From Psychrosphaera sp. F3M07 (GTDB lineage: Bacteria; Pseudomonadota; Gammaproteobacteria; Enterobacterales; Alteromonadaceae), in assembly GCF_018860345.1 (NCBI RefSeq), contig NZ_JAHKPJ010000016.1, forward strand, positions 124,001-188,000: a DNA stretch of 64,000 nt, in the 5' to 3' direction. The notes under the pieces are model-generated. The model saw only the letters and a list, made by a program, of their open reading frames with translations. It made no database searches and was not told where the DNA came from. Positions 19,178 through 28,300 of the stretch are shown here, piece by piece. The position numbers and the translations under genes were made by a program. Every line of letters starts with the position of its first letter. The stretch's first letter is position 1.

Positions 19178-20713
19178 TTAATTAAAAGAAAGCCCTAACG
19201 ATTTTAATCTTGCAGCTCGTCGTTCAATCGCGTCTGTTTCCGTTTCAACTGTCTCTGCTTGCGTTAAGTTTTCAATTGAAGCATCGCTAATATTGACAAT
19301 GTTTTTACTAATTTCTAACGATACCGCATTCTGCTCTTCTGCAGCAGTCGATATTTGCATTGTTAAATCAGCAATATCTGTTATTGCGCCATACACCTCA
19401 GTGACGACACCTTGAGTACGTTGTGTATCGGAAACACAATTTTCTGCTGCCACTTTTCCTTGTGCCATGGTTTCAGACCAAGAATGCAGCGTACTTTGAA
19501 TTTCATTAATAGATTTATGAATTTGCTCTGTTGCACCATGGGTACGACTTGATAAAGCTCTTACTTCATCCGCAACCACTGAGAAACCACGGCCATGTTC
19601 GCCGGCTCTTGCAGCTTCAATCGCCGCATTTAACGCTAATAAATTAGTTTGATCAGCAATACCTTGAATTTCTTGCATGATGGCACCAATTTTTTCAGCT
19701 TCTTGAGCTAATTCAGCTGCTGAAGTTGACGATTTAGCTACGTCTTCAGCTAATGCAGAAACCTGTTGCATGGTGTTTGTCATGGACTCATTAGCTTTTT
19801 CACAGTCCCCATGCGCTTGGTGTACTTTTTCTGAAGTACTGGTTGTGTTTTGTGCCACTTCTGAAATGGTTGCTACCATTTCTTCAACCGCGGTAGACAC
19901 TTGATGTAATTCATGGGTTTGTGCTTCAACCCCATTTTTAGACAAATGCGCGGCATTTTTCAATTCAGCAGCGCCGCCTTCGAGTATATTAGCCATATCG
20001 ACAACTCGGCCAAGAATGGTTCTGACTTTGCCTTGTTGAATTTTAAGATGATAATCAGCAACACTATGAGACTGAGTACCTGAATATACCCATCGAGACG
20101 GGCTATCATAAGCAGATTTTAATTTTTTGAAGTAATTTGGTGTCGTGACAAGTTCATCATAATAGAAAACAAAAGGAAGAATAGGTAACAATAATGCCAA
20201 CCAATTAAACTGAGTTAAGGCTCCGCCTAACGTCATTAAACTGATTAAAGCAAATATAATATGACGATTGGATAGTGATGAATACCAGCTCTCAATGGTT
20301 TTTCCTTGGTTAAGCGCTTGGTATGTTTTGATCGCCTTTTCTTTTGCTTTTTGATCTAATTTAACTCTAACCGACTGATAACCAATCAAAGTGCCATTTT
20401 CAAAAATTGGGCTAACATACGCATCTACCCAGTAATAACGACCATCTTTACAACGGTTTTTGACTGCTCCACGCCAATTTTTCCCAGCTTTCAATTTATC
20501 CCAAAGATCTTTAAATGCCGCTTTAGGCATATCCGGGTGGCGAACCATATTATGGTTATTTCCAACAAGTTCATCTAATTCATAACCAGCAACTTGACAA
20601 AACACTTTGTTTGCATAGGTGATTACCCCACGTAAATCAGTGGTAGAAACTAGCTCATCTCCTTGTTGGAACGTAACTTCTTCGTCGACAATTGACTGAT
20701 TTCGTCTAGACAT
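19178..20713 (-). CDS. aer: Aerotaxis receptor Aer (PAS-containing chemoreceptor)
   Basis: A 511-residue redox-sensing chemoreceptor. The N-terminal PAS domain (about 20-118) strongly resembles E. coli Aer: it has ITYANKVF (Asn35) and [14 protein letters not shown] (Arg58, His59, Asp61), the residues that hold FAD in Aer, shifted by one. A hydrophobic hairpin anchor (about 150-185) replaces a periplasmic domain, and a HAMP-like linker leads to the signalling domain with [19 protein letters not shown]. It senses respiratory redox state and steers swimming to favourable oxygen. It lies within the starch locus but has its own terminator, and no copy of the shared operator precedes it. Confidence 0.9.
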   Translation of the reverse strand: MSRRNQSIVDEEVTFQQGDELVSTTDLRGVITYANKVFCQVAGYELDELVGNNHNMVRHPDMPKAAFKDLWDKLKAGKNWRGAVKNRCKDGRYYWVDAYVSPIFENGTLIGYQSVRVKLDQKAKEKAIKTYQALNQGKTIESWYSSLSNRHIIFALISLMTLGGALTQFNWLALLLPILPFVFYYDELVTTPNYFKKLKSAYDSPSRWVYSGTQSHSVADYHLKIQQGKVRTILGRVVDMANILEGGAAELKNAAHLSKNGVEAQTHELHQVSTAVEEMVATISEVAQNTTSTSEKVHQAHGDCEKANESMTNTMQQVSALAEDVAKSSTSAAELAQEAEKIGAIMQEIQGIADQTNLLALNAAIEAARAGEHGRGFSVVADEVRALSSRTHGATEQIHKSINEIQSTLHSWSETMAQGKVAAENCVSDTQRTQGVVTEVYGAITDIADLTMQISTAAEEQNAVSLEISKNIVNISDASIENLTQAETVETETDAIERRAARLKSLGLSFN

Positions 20714-20862
20714 TTGGCACTCTCTGATATCGGTTTTCGTACAGTTTAGTTAAATTCTAGTAACTAAACTGAACTCGGGCATTGATTATATCTTGTTATA
20801 TCGGCAATTTCCCTTTGAACTTTATGATATGAATCAATAAAAACCAATCAATCGAGATGAAG

Positions 20863-23352
20863 TTACTTTATTAATTGTAAATGTATCTGCTTTTCATCTA
20901 AGTTAAATTTCACAATTAAGGTATTGTTTGCCTTATTAAAATATACACCCTGACCAGCTAAAAGGAATTCTTGATGTGATTGCATGAATGCCATAGCCTT
21001 ACCATTTACATAAACACCTTTGCCTGCAGCAGTCCAATTATGTACAACTAATTCGAATGCTCTTTTAGTAGGCATATTGTCATAACCAAGTCCTTTTTCA
21101 TCTTTTTTAACGACGAAGTTTAAGTGCGTACGCTTGTTTATATTTTGGTGTTGAGCGACAAAATTTAAAAGTTCAAATTGCCTCTGTCCAACACTGGATT
21201 GGCTTATGCCGTCATCGTCATAAAACTGTGCGTTAGAGCTAGTGACTTCTGGATCAAAATAATAATCTAACTTAATTGCCGAACTATCATATTGCTCGGT
21301 ATTGCCCATATCCTTTGCGGTCGGAATAATAGCACCTGCTTTTATTAATACTGGAATAGTAGCAAGTGACAATGGATAATTTATCGCTTGATTACCCTGA
21401 TATTTTTTACCGGTCCAAAAATCAAACCAATTTCCTTGTGGTAAATTCACTGCAATTGAAGTTAAGTTTGGTTCTGTAATCGGTTTGACTAAAAAGCTTT
21501 CCCCCCACATATATTGATCAGCTACATCAATCAAAGCGGCATTAGACTCATCATTAAAAAACATTGGGCGCATTAAAGGCATTCCCGTTTTTGTGTTTTG
21601 ATAAGCCAAGGTGTAGTTATACGGCAGCATTCGATAACGTAATTTTATATATTCACGTACGATATCTTTTGTTTGTTTGTCATGAAAAACCGGCTCTGGC
21701 GCAATTGAGTCCTGAGCATGAGGTCGGTAAATAGGCTGGAATACGCCGTATTGTAACCATCGAATATACATTTCTTGATCAAAGGTCTCACCACCAGCAA
21801 AACCACCTAAATCAGAATGGGTATATGCCATTCCTAATAAGCTCATTTGTAATGACAACTCAACTTGTGGTTTTAAGCCGTCCCATGAACGACTCACATC
21901 TCCAGTCCACGGGATCATGCCGTAACGTTGAGAACCAGCAAACCCTGAGCGCATAATAATAAACGGTCTTTTGTTTGGCTGATATTCAGTTAACGCTGTG
22001 TTAACTAACTTAGCCCATTGATGACCAAATGTATTATGGATCTCATCTGCTGTTGCTGTCATGTTTTGTTCCGATAACGTATGCACCATAGTGGCTGGAT
22101 GTACTTCAGGTTCGCCTAAATCCCCCCATACGCCAGCGACTCCTTGTTTGGCTAATTCTTGATAAATATCCCCAAACCATTGTTGAGTCTTGTCATTAAA
22201 TACATCCAACAAGCCGGTATTGCCAAAATAAAAGTCAAAGGTCATAGGCGCAGAACCACCAGCATTTTTACCTAAAACATCACTATCAACGGCCTCTTGC
22301 CAGCGACTCGATGAGGTCAATATAAAAGGTTCTGTAATTAAAACAGTTTTAACACCTTGTTGTGTCAGTTGGTCAATCATAGATACGGGCTGCGGGAAGG
22401 TCTCTTGATCCCATGCTAAGTTCCCCATATGCCCTTTAATGTCTTTACCAAACCAATATAAATCTAAGATGATTGAATCAACTGGTATATCGTCTTTTTT
22501 ATATTGTGCAATTGTATCCAATACTTGTTGTTGTGTTTTATAACCAAACCTTGATGCATGATTGCCAAAAGCCCAACGAGGCGGCAGTGGCTGTTTTCCT
22601 GTTACATCGACGTAATTATTAATTAAACTAGGGTAATCATCGCCCGAAAAAACAATATAACTACTGCGCCCACCATTAGCTTCAAACTGTAAAATATCAG
22701 CTTCCGATTTAGCCAAATCTACCCAACCATTGGCACTGTTATCAAATAAAAGTATGTATTTATTATCCGACATAACCGCGGGTATACTGAAGTTCATTTG
22801 GCTTGATTCAGTACCGTATCCATAATGGGCTTTATTATATAAAGGTAAACGATGACCTCGACGATTCATCCCTAACACTCGCTCGCCAGTTCCCATTAAC
22901 TTTTCATTTTCATCAAGTTTGAACCTAAACCCTTGCACCGTATTATGATTAAAATAGCCAGTGTCTTCTTGCAAAAGTAATTGACCATTTTTATAAAAGG
23001 CTAATTTTAATGGCGACTTAGTGACGACGACATCCATTTCTTTACTGGAAAAAGTAAGTGAGTCTTCACCATCTGTAAATTTGATAGGTACTAGGGGAGT
23101 TGTTCGATTTTTATCAATAGCAAACGATGGAAATGGGGTGTCGTTATTACGTTTGTGAACCAAAACCTCAAACGCAGATCCGGTTAAGGCCGTTATGGTC
23201 ATCACTTCAGAGTCAGATTGGATCACAACTTTATTATTCGCAAGTTTATGATTTATGTATTCTGCCGCATTAGCCGTAAGGCTGATGAATGACACACAGA
23301 ATAACAACCAACAACTCAGAAGGCTTATGGAACGTTTTTTGTTATTTAGCAT
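20863..23352 (-). CDS. Glycoside hydrolase family 31 alpha-glucosidase or alpha-transglucosylase
   Basis: An 829-residue exported enzyme with a signal peptide (to about TANA, residue 29). The GH31 barrel has the nucleophile Asp411 in GVWGDLGEPEVHP and the probable acid/base Asp485 in WTGDVSRSW; a C-terminal beta domain follows. The GDLGEPE form and its spacing are close to those I recall for the Cellvibrio oligosaccharide 4-alpha-glucosyltransferase Agd31B, whereas ordinary alpha-glucosidases have WxDMNEP. It could therefore rearrange malto-oligosaccharides by transglucosylation in the periplasm instead of simply releasing glucose. AAGGA stands seven bases before the ATG, and an operator copy lies 114 bases upstream (23466-23479). 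Confidence 0.9.
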   Translation of the reverse strand: MLNNKKRSISLLSCWLLFCVSFISLTANAAEYINHKLANNKVVIQSDSEVMTITALTGSAFEVLVHKRNNDTPFPSFAIDKNRTTPLVPIKFTDGEDSLTFSSKEMDVVVTKSPLKLAFYKNGQLLLQEDTGYFNHNTVQGFRFKLDENEKLMGTGERVLGMNRRGHRLPLYNKAHYGYGTESSQMNFSIPAVMSDNKYILLFDNSANGWVDLAKSEADILQFEANGGRSSYIVFSGDDYPSLINNYVDVTGKQPLPPRWAFGNHASRFGYKTQQQVLDTIAQYKKDDIPVDSIILDLYWFGKDIKGHMGNLAWDQETFPQPVSMIDQLTQQGVKTVLITEPFILTSSSRWQEAVDSDVLGKNAGGSAPMTFDFYFGNTGLLDVFNDKTQQWFGDIYQELAKQGVAGVWGDLGEPEVHPATMVHTLSEQNMTATADEIHNTFGHQWAKLVNTALTEYQPNKRPFIIMRSGFAGSQRYGMIPWTGDVSRSWDGLKPQVELSLQMSLLGMAYTHSDLGGFAGGETFDQEMYIRWLQYGVFQPIYRPHAQDSIAPEPVFHDKQTKDIVREYIKLRYRMLPYNYTLAYQNTKTGMPLMRPMFFNDESNAALIDVADQYMWGESFLVKPITEPNLTSIAVNLPQGNWFDFWTGKKYQGNQAINYPLSLATIPVLIKAGAIIPTAKDMGNTEQYDSSAIKLDYYFDPEVTSSNAQFYDDDGISQSSVGQRQFELLNFVAQHQNINKRTHLNFVVKKDEKGLGYDNMPTKRAFELVVHNWTAAGKGVYVNGKAMAFMQSHQEFLLAGQGVYFNKANNTLIVKFNLDEKQIHLQLIK

Positions 23353-23465
23353 GGAGCATCCTTAAAAATAGCTGAACATTGCAAATTGATAACCTGTGCC
23401 GATAGGTTAAATAACAATGAATAAATAAAGAGTTAGAGAGTAATTCAATTTAAAATTTGATGGGA

Positions 23466-23479
23466 GTTAATACGTATGC
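23466..23479 (+). promoter_or_regulatory. LacI-type operator, copy 2 (GH31 promoter)
   Basis: GTTAATACGTATGC, with the ATACGTAT core at 23470-23477. It differs from the other copies at the G before the core. It is in the region between the minus-strand GH31 gene (start 23352) and the plus-strand DUF2798 gene (23571), so it could act on either; GH31 is preferred by function. Confidence 0.68.
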
Positions 23480-23570
23480 ATTCATATCATATGTTATCTG
23501 ATAGACACACATCAAGCTGGCACTTATAATGCGCAACTCTGATTACTAATAGAAAATTTGGACACCTGCT

Positions 23571-23795
23571 ATGATCTCCGCAAAACATCAACATTTAGTA
23601 TTCGCCTTTTTTATGGCGCTGTTAATGTCATGTTTAATGTCATTTGTGATCACTATATTTAATGTGGGATTTACTGACAACTTATTAACATTATGGTTAC
23701 AGGCATGGAGTTTTGCATTTATCGTGGCGTTTCCAGCGGTGGTAACCGTTGCGCCATTAGTAAAAAAATTAACGGCTGCGGTTATTAAACACTAA
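23571..23795 (+). CDS. DUF2798 family small membrane protein
   Basis: A 74-residue protein with two predicted membrane helices (about 8-30 and 40-66), matching the DUF2798 family by length and by the pattern FFMALLMSCLMSFVIT and the Ala/Val-rich second helix ending in a basic tail. Function is unknown. It is a lone plus-strand gene between GH31 and a secreted hypothetical protein; the ribosome site is weak. Confidence 0.65.
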   Translation: MISAKHQHLVFAFFMALLMSCLMSFVITIFNVGFTDNLLTLWLQAWSFAFIVAFPAVVTVAPLVKKLTAAVIKH

Positions 23796-23834
23796 CCCTG
23801 TTTTAACTGAGTTAGTTCTAGAATGCTGAATGCA

Positions 23835-24347
23835 TTAATTATATTTTCTAATATAGATGCCTTTTTTTGCGTCAGCATCATCTTCCAAGCTTGCTAACGT
23901 CCAACGATATTGGTTGTCATCAACCCATTGCCACTTTTCTGTATAAATCTTTGTTTCACCACTGGGTAAAATTGATTTATAAACAAAGTCCAAAGAGCCC
24001 TCTTCCACGTTACCAAAGTATTCTAATAAACGAGGTTGTTGATTTTTATATTGGAAAGTGGACACCCCTTTAATGGAAAAGCTATTCGGGGAATAGTAGA
24101 AAAAACCTTCAGCCACCACGTACTCTTTATTCTCTTCAATTATGACGTGTTTCATTTTTATCTGAGTACGACCTAAGCCCCACTCAAATGTTTTATAGTT
24201 GTCGGTTCCTAGCCACCACTTGCCGCCAATCATATTTGACATTAGGGACAGGTTTAATGGCTCGTCATTGGCATTTGAATAGGCAAATAGGGATTGAAAA
24301 AGCAGGTTAGTGGCGATCAATAAATAACAATATTGTTTAATTTTCAT
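23835..24347 (-). CDS. Hypothetical secreted protein
   Basis: A 170-residue protein with an apparent signal peptide (MKIKQYCYLLIATNLLFQS and on to about NAN). I do not recognise the family with certainty. The mature part has alternating hydrophobic and polar strands with many aromatic residues (GGKWWLGTDNYKTFEW, FFYYSPNSFSIKG, WQWVDDNQYRWTL), suggesting a small beta-barrel or lipocalin-like fold. The ATG at 24347 has GGGG just before it; the frame runs back to a TTG at 24368. A 13-base perfect inverted repeat sits 18 bases upstream of the start. A periplasmic ligand-binding or enzyme role is possible but unsupported. Confidence 0.6.
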   Translation of the reverse strand: MKIKQYCYLLIATNLLFQSLFAYSNANDEPLNLSLMSNMIGGKWWLGTDNYKTFEWGLGRTQIKMKHVIIEENKEYVVAEGFFYYSPNSFSIKGVSTFQYKNQQPRLLEYFGNVEEGSLDFVYKSILPSGETKIYTEKWQWVDDNQYRWTLASLEDDADAKKGIYIRKYN

Positions 24348-24364
24348 AAGCCCCAATACATACC

Positions 24365-24400
24365 TCAATTAAGTGAACAAAATTGAATTCACTTAATTGA
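24365..24400. promoter_or_regulatory. Long perfect inverted repeat, possible operator or hairpin
   Basis: TCAATTAAGTGAA (24365-24377) is exactly complementary to TTCACTTAATTGA (24388-24400), with a 10-base spacer that itself holds GAA/TTC symmetry. There is no T run, so a classic terminator is unlikely. It sits between the end of the VC0807-like gene and the start of the secreted hypothetical gene, both on the minus strand. Confidence 0.5.
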
Positions 24401-24450
24401 AGGAAATTATCATGATTCAAACCTATGGCATAATTCACATTTAGGCAAAT

Positions 24451-25152
24451 TTACTCTTCGTTATTAAATAACTTTTCTAATTTTAAACCCGTTAATTGCT
24501 TCATGGTTTTCACCACATAAAACAGAATGGCAATTAACATCAACATAGAAGGAATCGCGATTATTGGATAACTTAACATAGTCATCTCACCTAATTGCTG
24601 ATTAAACTCTACCGTGCCTGTTGGACTGGTCACTATCCATTTTGCTACCCAATAATTCATAACCGCTGAAAATACAAAGGTCATGGTTAAAAAGTGATTA
24701 GCGCGGTTTATTTTTGCCTTAAACGCGTCCGTATTATTTAATCTAGCAAGCGAGTCATAAATCAAATTAAGGTTAAAAATAACCGGATTTAATAACATTT
24801 TAGCGATGATAGGTTTTTGACTAAATCCGGATAAAAATACCACAAGTCCAATAGCCGATGGTATAGCCGCTTCTTTGATTGCTAACCATTCAACATCCAG
24901 CTCATACAGTCCAATGCCCCCCGTTAATAAGGTGCTTAAAAAGCCTAATAAAGAAATGAAATTAAACGACTTAAATTTAACCAGTTCATACAGGCCGTAA
25001 ACGGTAGGGAATAATAAGGCAATAACTAAGGCGTTTACACTGCCTAAAAACTCAGGACCTGATAGTTTCATCAGGATAATTGAGGGAATAACCACATTGA
25101 TGATCAATTCTAAAAACGTATTAGGTTTACGTGGGATATCTACTTGGTTCAT
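24451..25152 (-). CDS. VC0807-like multi-pass membrane protein
   Basis: A 233-residue integral membrane protein with about six hydrophobic segments. It resembles the uncharacterised family named after Vibrio cholerae VC0807: NTFLELIINVVIPSIILMK at the N-terminus, a Pro-Thr-Val-Tyr-Gly-Leu-Tyr helix end, and the conserved RANHFLTMTF segment. The ATG at 25152 begins MNQVDIPRKPN; an extension to a TTG at 25215 is possible and neither start has a good ribosome site. No enzyme motif is visible and the function is unknown. It is upstream of the secreted hypothetical protein on the same strand and might be cotranscribed with it. Confidence 0.65.
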   Translation of the reverse strand: MNQVDIPRKPNTFLELIINVVIPSIILMKLSGPEFLGSVNALVIALLFPTVYGLYELVKFKSFNFISLLGFLSTLLTGGIGLYELDVEWLAIKEAAIPSAIGLVVFLSGFSQKPIIAKMLLNPVIFNLNLIYDSLARLNNTDAFKAKINRANHFLTMTFVFSAVMNYWVAKWIVTSPTGTVEFNQQLGEMTMLSYPIIAIPSMLMLIAILFYVVKTMKQLTGLKLEKLFNNEE

Positions 25153-25287
25153 GAACAACTTTGTAATTAAGTAAAATGATGAAAGAATTCTAACAAGCTC
25201 GCCTAGGAATACCAATGATTTGTGTTGGTCATTTTCCCGAGTTATTCAAAGTGTTAATCAAGCACGGTTAATAAATAGGTTAAAAAC

Positions 25288-25320
25288 AAAAAGCCGCAAT
25301 TAATGCGGCTTTTTTTTGAA
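25288..25320 (-). terminator. Terminator of the pullulanase gene
   Basis: A perfect 11-base stem AAAAAGCCGCA with TGCGGCTTTTT around a five-base loop. On the minus strand it is followed by TTTTTGTTTTT. It begins 14 bases past the pullulanase stop; the opposite strand also has a long T run. Confidence 0.88.
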
Positions 25321-25333
25321 ATGAATAAAACGA

Positions 25334-28300
25334 TTATTCAGAGCACTGTTGGATATTTAACGTCCCTACATCGGCACCGGCTTGAGGATCATCCTCATTT
25401 AACGACAGTAAAAATTTATAAGTCCCTTTGGTTAACGTCGCTTTGTTGTTATCTGTTCCAGCATTACCTAAGCTCACGTTGTAATTAGTACCTAAGGATA
25501 AAGCACTAGTTTCAATTGTTCCGTCGGTTTTGTTAGCCCACAACTGCGTCGCCCAATCACCATCACTTGACGCTAATTTAAATTGGATATCGCCATCAAA
25601 ATCAGCAATGGCTTGATATTGGTTATCACCTATATAAGTTAATTTGTATTTCGCGTCTGCCCCCCAACCGGAATGATCACCTTTAACGTATAATGAGCCA
25701 TCACCTGCGACCGTTAATGGGCCTGTACCAGCAGAGGTCGGTATTTCACAAGAAACAAGAGAGTTAAGCAAAGTGATTTTTAGCACATACGTTGCTTCAC
25801 TCACCTCTAATTCAAATTGATAACTTCCTGATGTTTCTATACTGAAGGCAAAACTTTCATTGTCACCTTGGCTGATTGTTATTTCGCTACCAGTAACATC
25901 CACATCACTCATTTGAACATTAATATTGGTAAACTCACTATCACCAAGATTAAATTCATAATCACCACTGCTTAATGTTTGGCTGACTTTGTAACTGCCG
26001 CGGTCGTCATATGTCATTTGAGCTAACTCAGTGTTATTGCCTAACGCACTAATATAAATTGGCGTATCGGTAAATGGCGAATTTACGAAATCAGGATCAG
26101 CCGCTAAACCAGTACCTTGTGCACCACTTTGTGTTTTAACAAATACCGCTGCAGTGTAAGCCGGTACAGAGAACGTACCTTGAGTCTCATTTGATGTAAA
26201 ACTCGCATTAGTTAATTGGCTATCAGCCGAATTCACTTGAATCGGATGTAACGTAAATCCTGTTGCTGAGGTGACAGAGTGAGTTACGTCAGCGTCAGTG
26301 CCGTTAATCACTACAACAATGGCATCATAGTTAGCGTCTAAATCAGTTACCCCAACACCATCGTCAATACTCATAACAATAACACCTGGCGTTTGAGAAG
26401 CGCCGGTATTATGAAAACCAATACGACGAGATATTTGCGCGCTATCGTTCAATCTAAATAGCTTGCTTGTGCTACGAATTTTAACAAACTCTTTAAATAC
26501 CTGCTCAGACAAGGCTATGTTTGAAGCCGTAACCGCGGTGTTGGCGTTGCCACTGATGGCACCAATGGTATCCCAATCTGAATTATCTTGCTGCATAGGC
26601 AAACCAATATTCCAATTGTTACTCATCTTAGTGAAATCAATTTTGTTAAACCAATCTCCCGAGTTATAAGTATTTCTGTCCATTGATTTTGAGCGTAATA
26701 GATCAATACCGACTTGGAAAAATGGAATGCCTTGGCTTAATACTGGAATTGCAGCTGATAACGAATGAACACGGACTCTTTGTTCCGCTAACATGTTGGT
26801 TGGCAAACTATATTGTAATTTGTCCCATAAGGTTTCACCGTCATGTTTAGAGATGTAGTTAATGATGTCCGCAGGATCTTTAGCATAAGAAGACTGGCCA
26901 AAGTTTAATGCTTGTTTAACTTGGCCACTGCTATCTTCAAGTTTGTAATCTTGCTGTGTACCCACTAAACCTAAACGAACGTAGTCAACTTTATTTAAAT
27001 CTACTGTATCTGCAGATAACGCCGCTTCTCTTATGGTATCTCGAGGGCGGTCGTTGTAGGTTCCAATTTCAGTACCGGCCATATTGTATTGACTCGCGTC
27101 TTCAAATAATCGTCCGTTTGCGGTCTCACCTATGTTCCAACCTTCACCGTAAAAATAGGTATCAGGGTCGATTGCTTGTACTGCGGCACGACTGCTTACC
27201 AATAAATCTTTTGGCATAAGCCCCATGATATCGAAACGGAAACTATCGATTTTGTATTCTTTAGCCCAATGAACCAGAGACTCTTGTACAAACTTAGCCA
27301 TCATCTTATGTTCTGTGGCCGTATTTTCACAACAGCTAGAGCGTTCAATTTCTCCCGTTACTTCACTGTATCTGTGGTAATAACCTGGTACTAACTTATC
27401 AAATACCGATTTGTCCCAAACACCTGAAGAACTGGTGTGGTTATAAACCACATCTAATGCAACTCTAAGCCCTTTTTCATGCAGAGCTTGCACCATCTGA
27501 CGGAATTCTTTTACTTTAGCAACGCCATCAGCTTCAGATGCATAACTGCCTTCCACCACATTAAAGTGCTGCGGATCGTATCCCCAGTTAAAGCCATCAT
27601 AACCACTTAATTCTGATGCTAATTTTTGAGCATCGCCAGTAGACGGATCAAAAGACTCCATAACCGCTAATAAGGTTTGAGCTTTATCAGACAAACTGCA
27701 CACCGATGCGGTTGAATTTTTTGCGCATAACTGAGCTACCGTACTAGTTAATTCAATTCTATCTGCACTGTTTTCTTCTATGCTGGCAATATCATTGGCA
27801 GGCAACATATGGAAGTGAGTCACACCGGCTTCAGCCATGGAAGATAAGTAATCCATTGAATCTGTACCTTGTTCGGTAAAGGCTAAATATTTACCGCGGT
27901 TTGCTTCTGTCGTTGTTAAATCTAAGATACTCATATCACGGATATGACCTTCCAATAAAATGGCATCTTCGATTTCATCCAGCGTTGCAATATCATGACT
28001 TTCCCATGCTGCCGGTTTTAAATCATCATCGGATAAATTAACAAATTGTGAATATAGACCATTGGCTGATGTGTTTACTGAATAAGGGTCTGTGACCGTT
28101 AACGTTTCTAGCGCTTTGGTAATTGGGTGATACACGTTCACGGTAAAGGTGTAATAAAGTCTATCTAAAGAGTCGCTAGAGCTTGGATTGGTGAAGGACC
28201 AAATACCTGTCGTCGTATCTAACGTCATGTCTTCGGTCGATACCAAGCTCTTGTTGTCGTTATACAGATTTAATTTAACTGTGTTCGCTGTTGGCGCCCA

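Noticed and set aside
20727-20753. Sigma-28-like sequence before aer (TTAA-N15-ACCGATAT on the minus strand)
   Set aside because: Two consensus mismatches in the -10 and one in the -35, and the predicted start of transcription would fall inside or after the ribosome-binding site.
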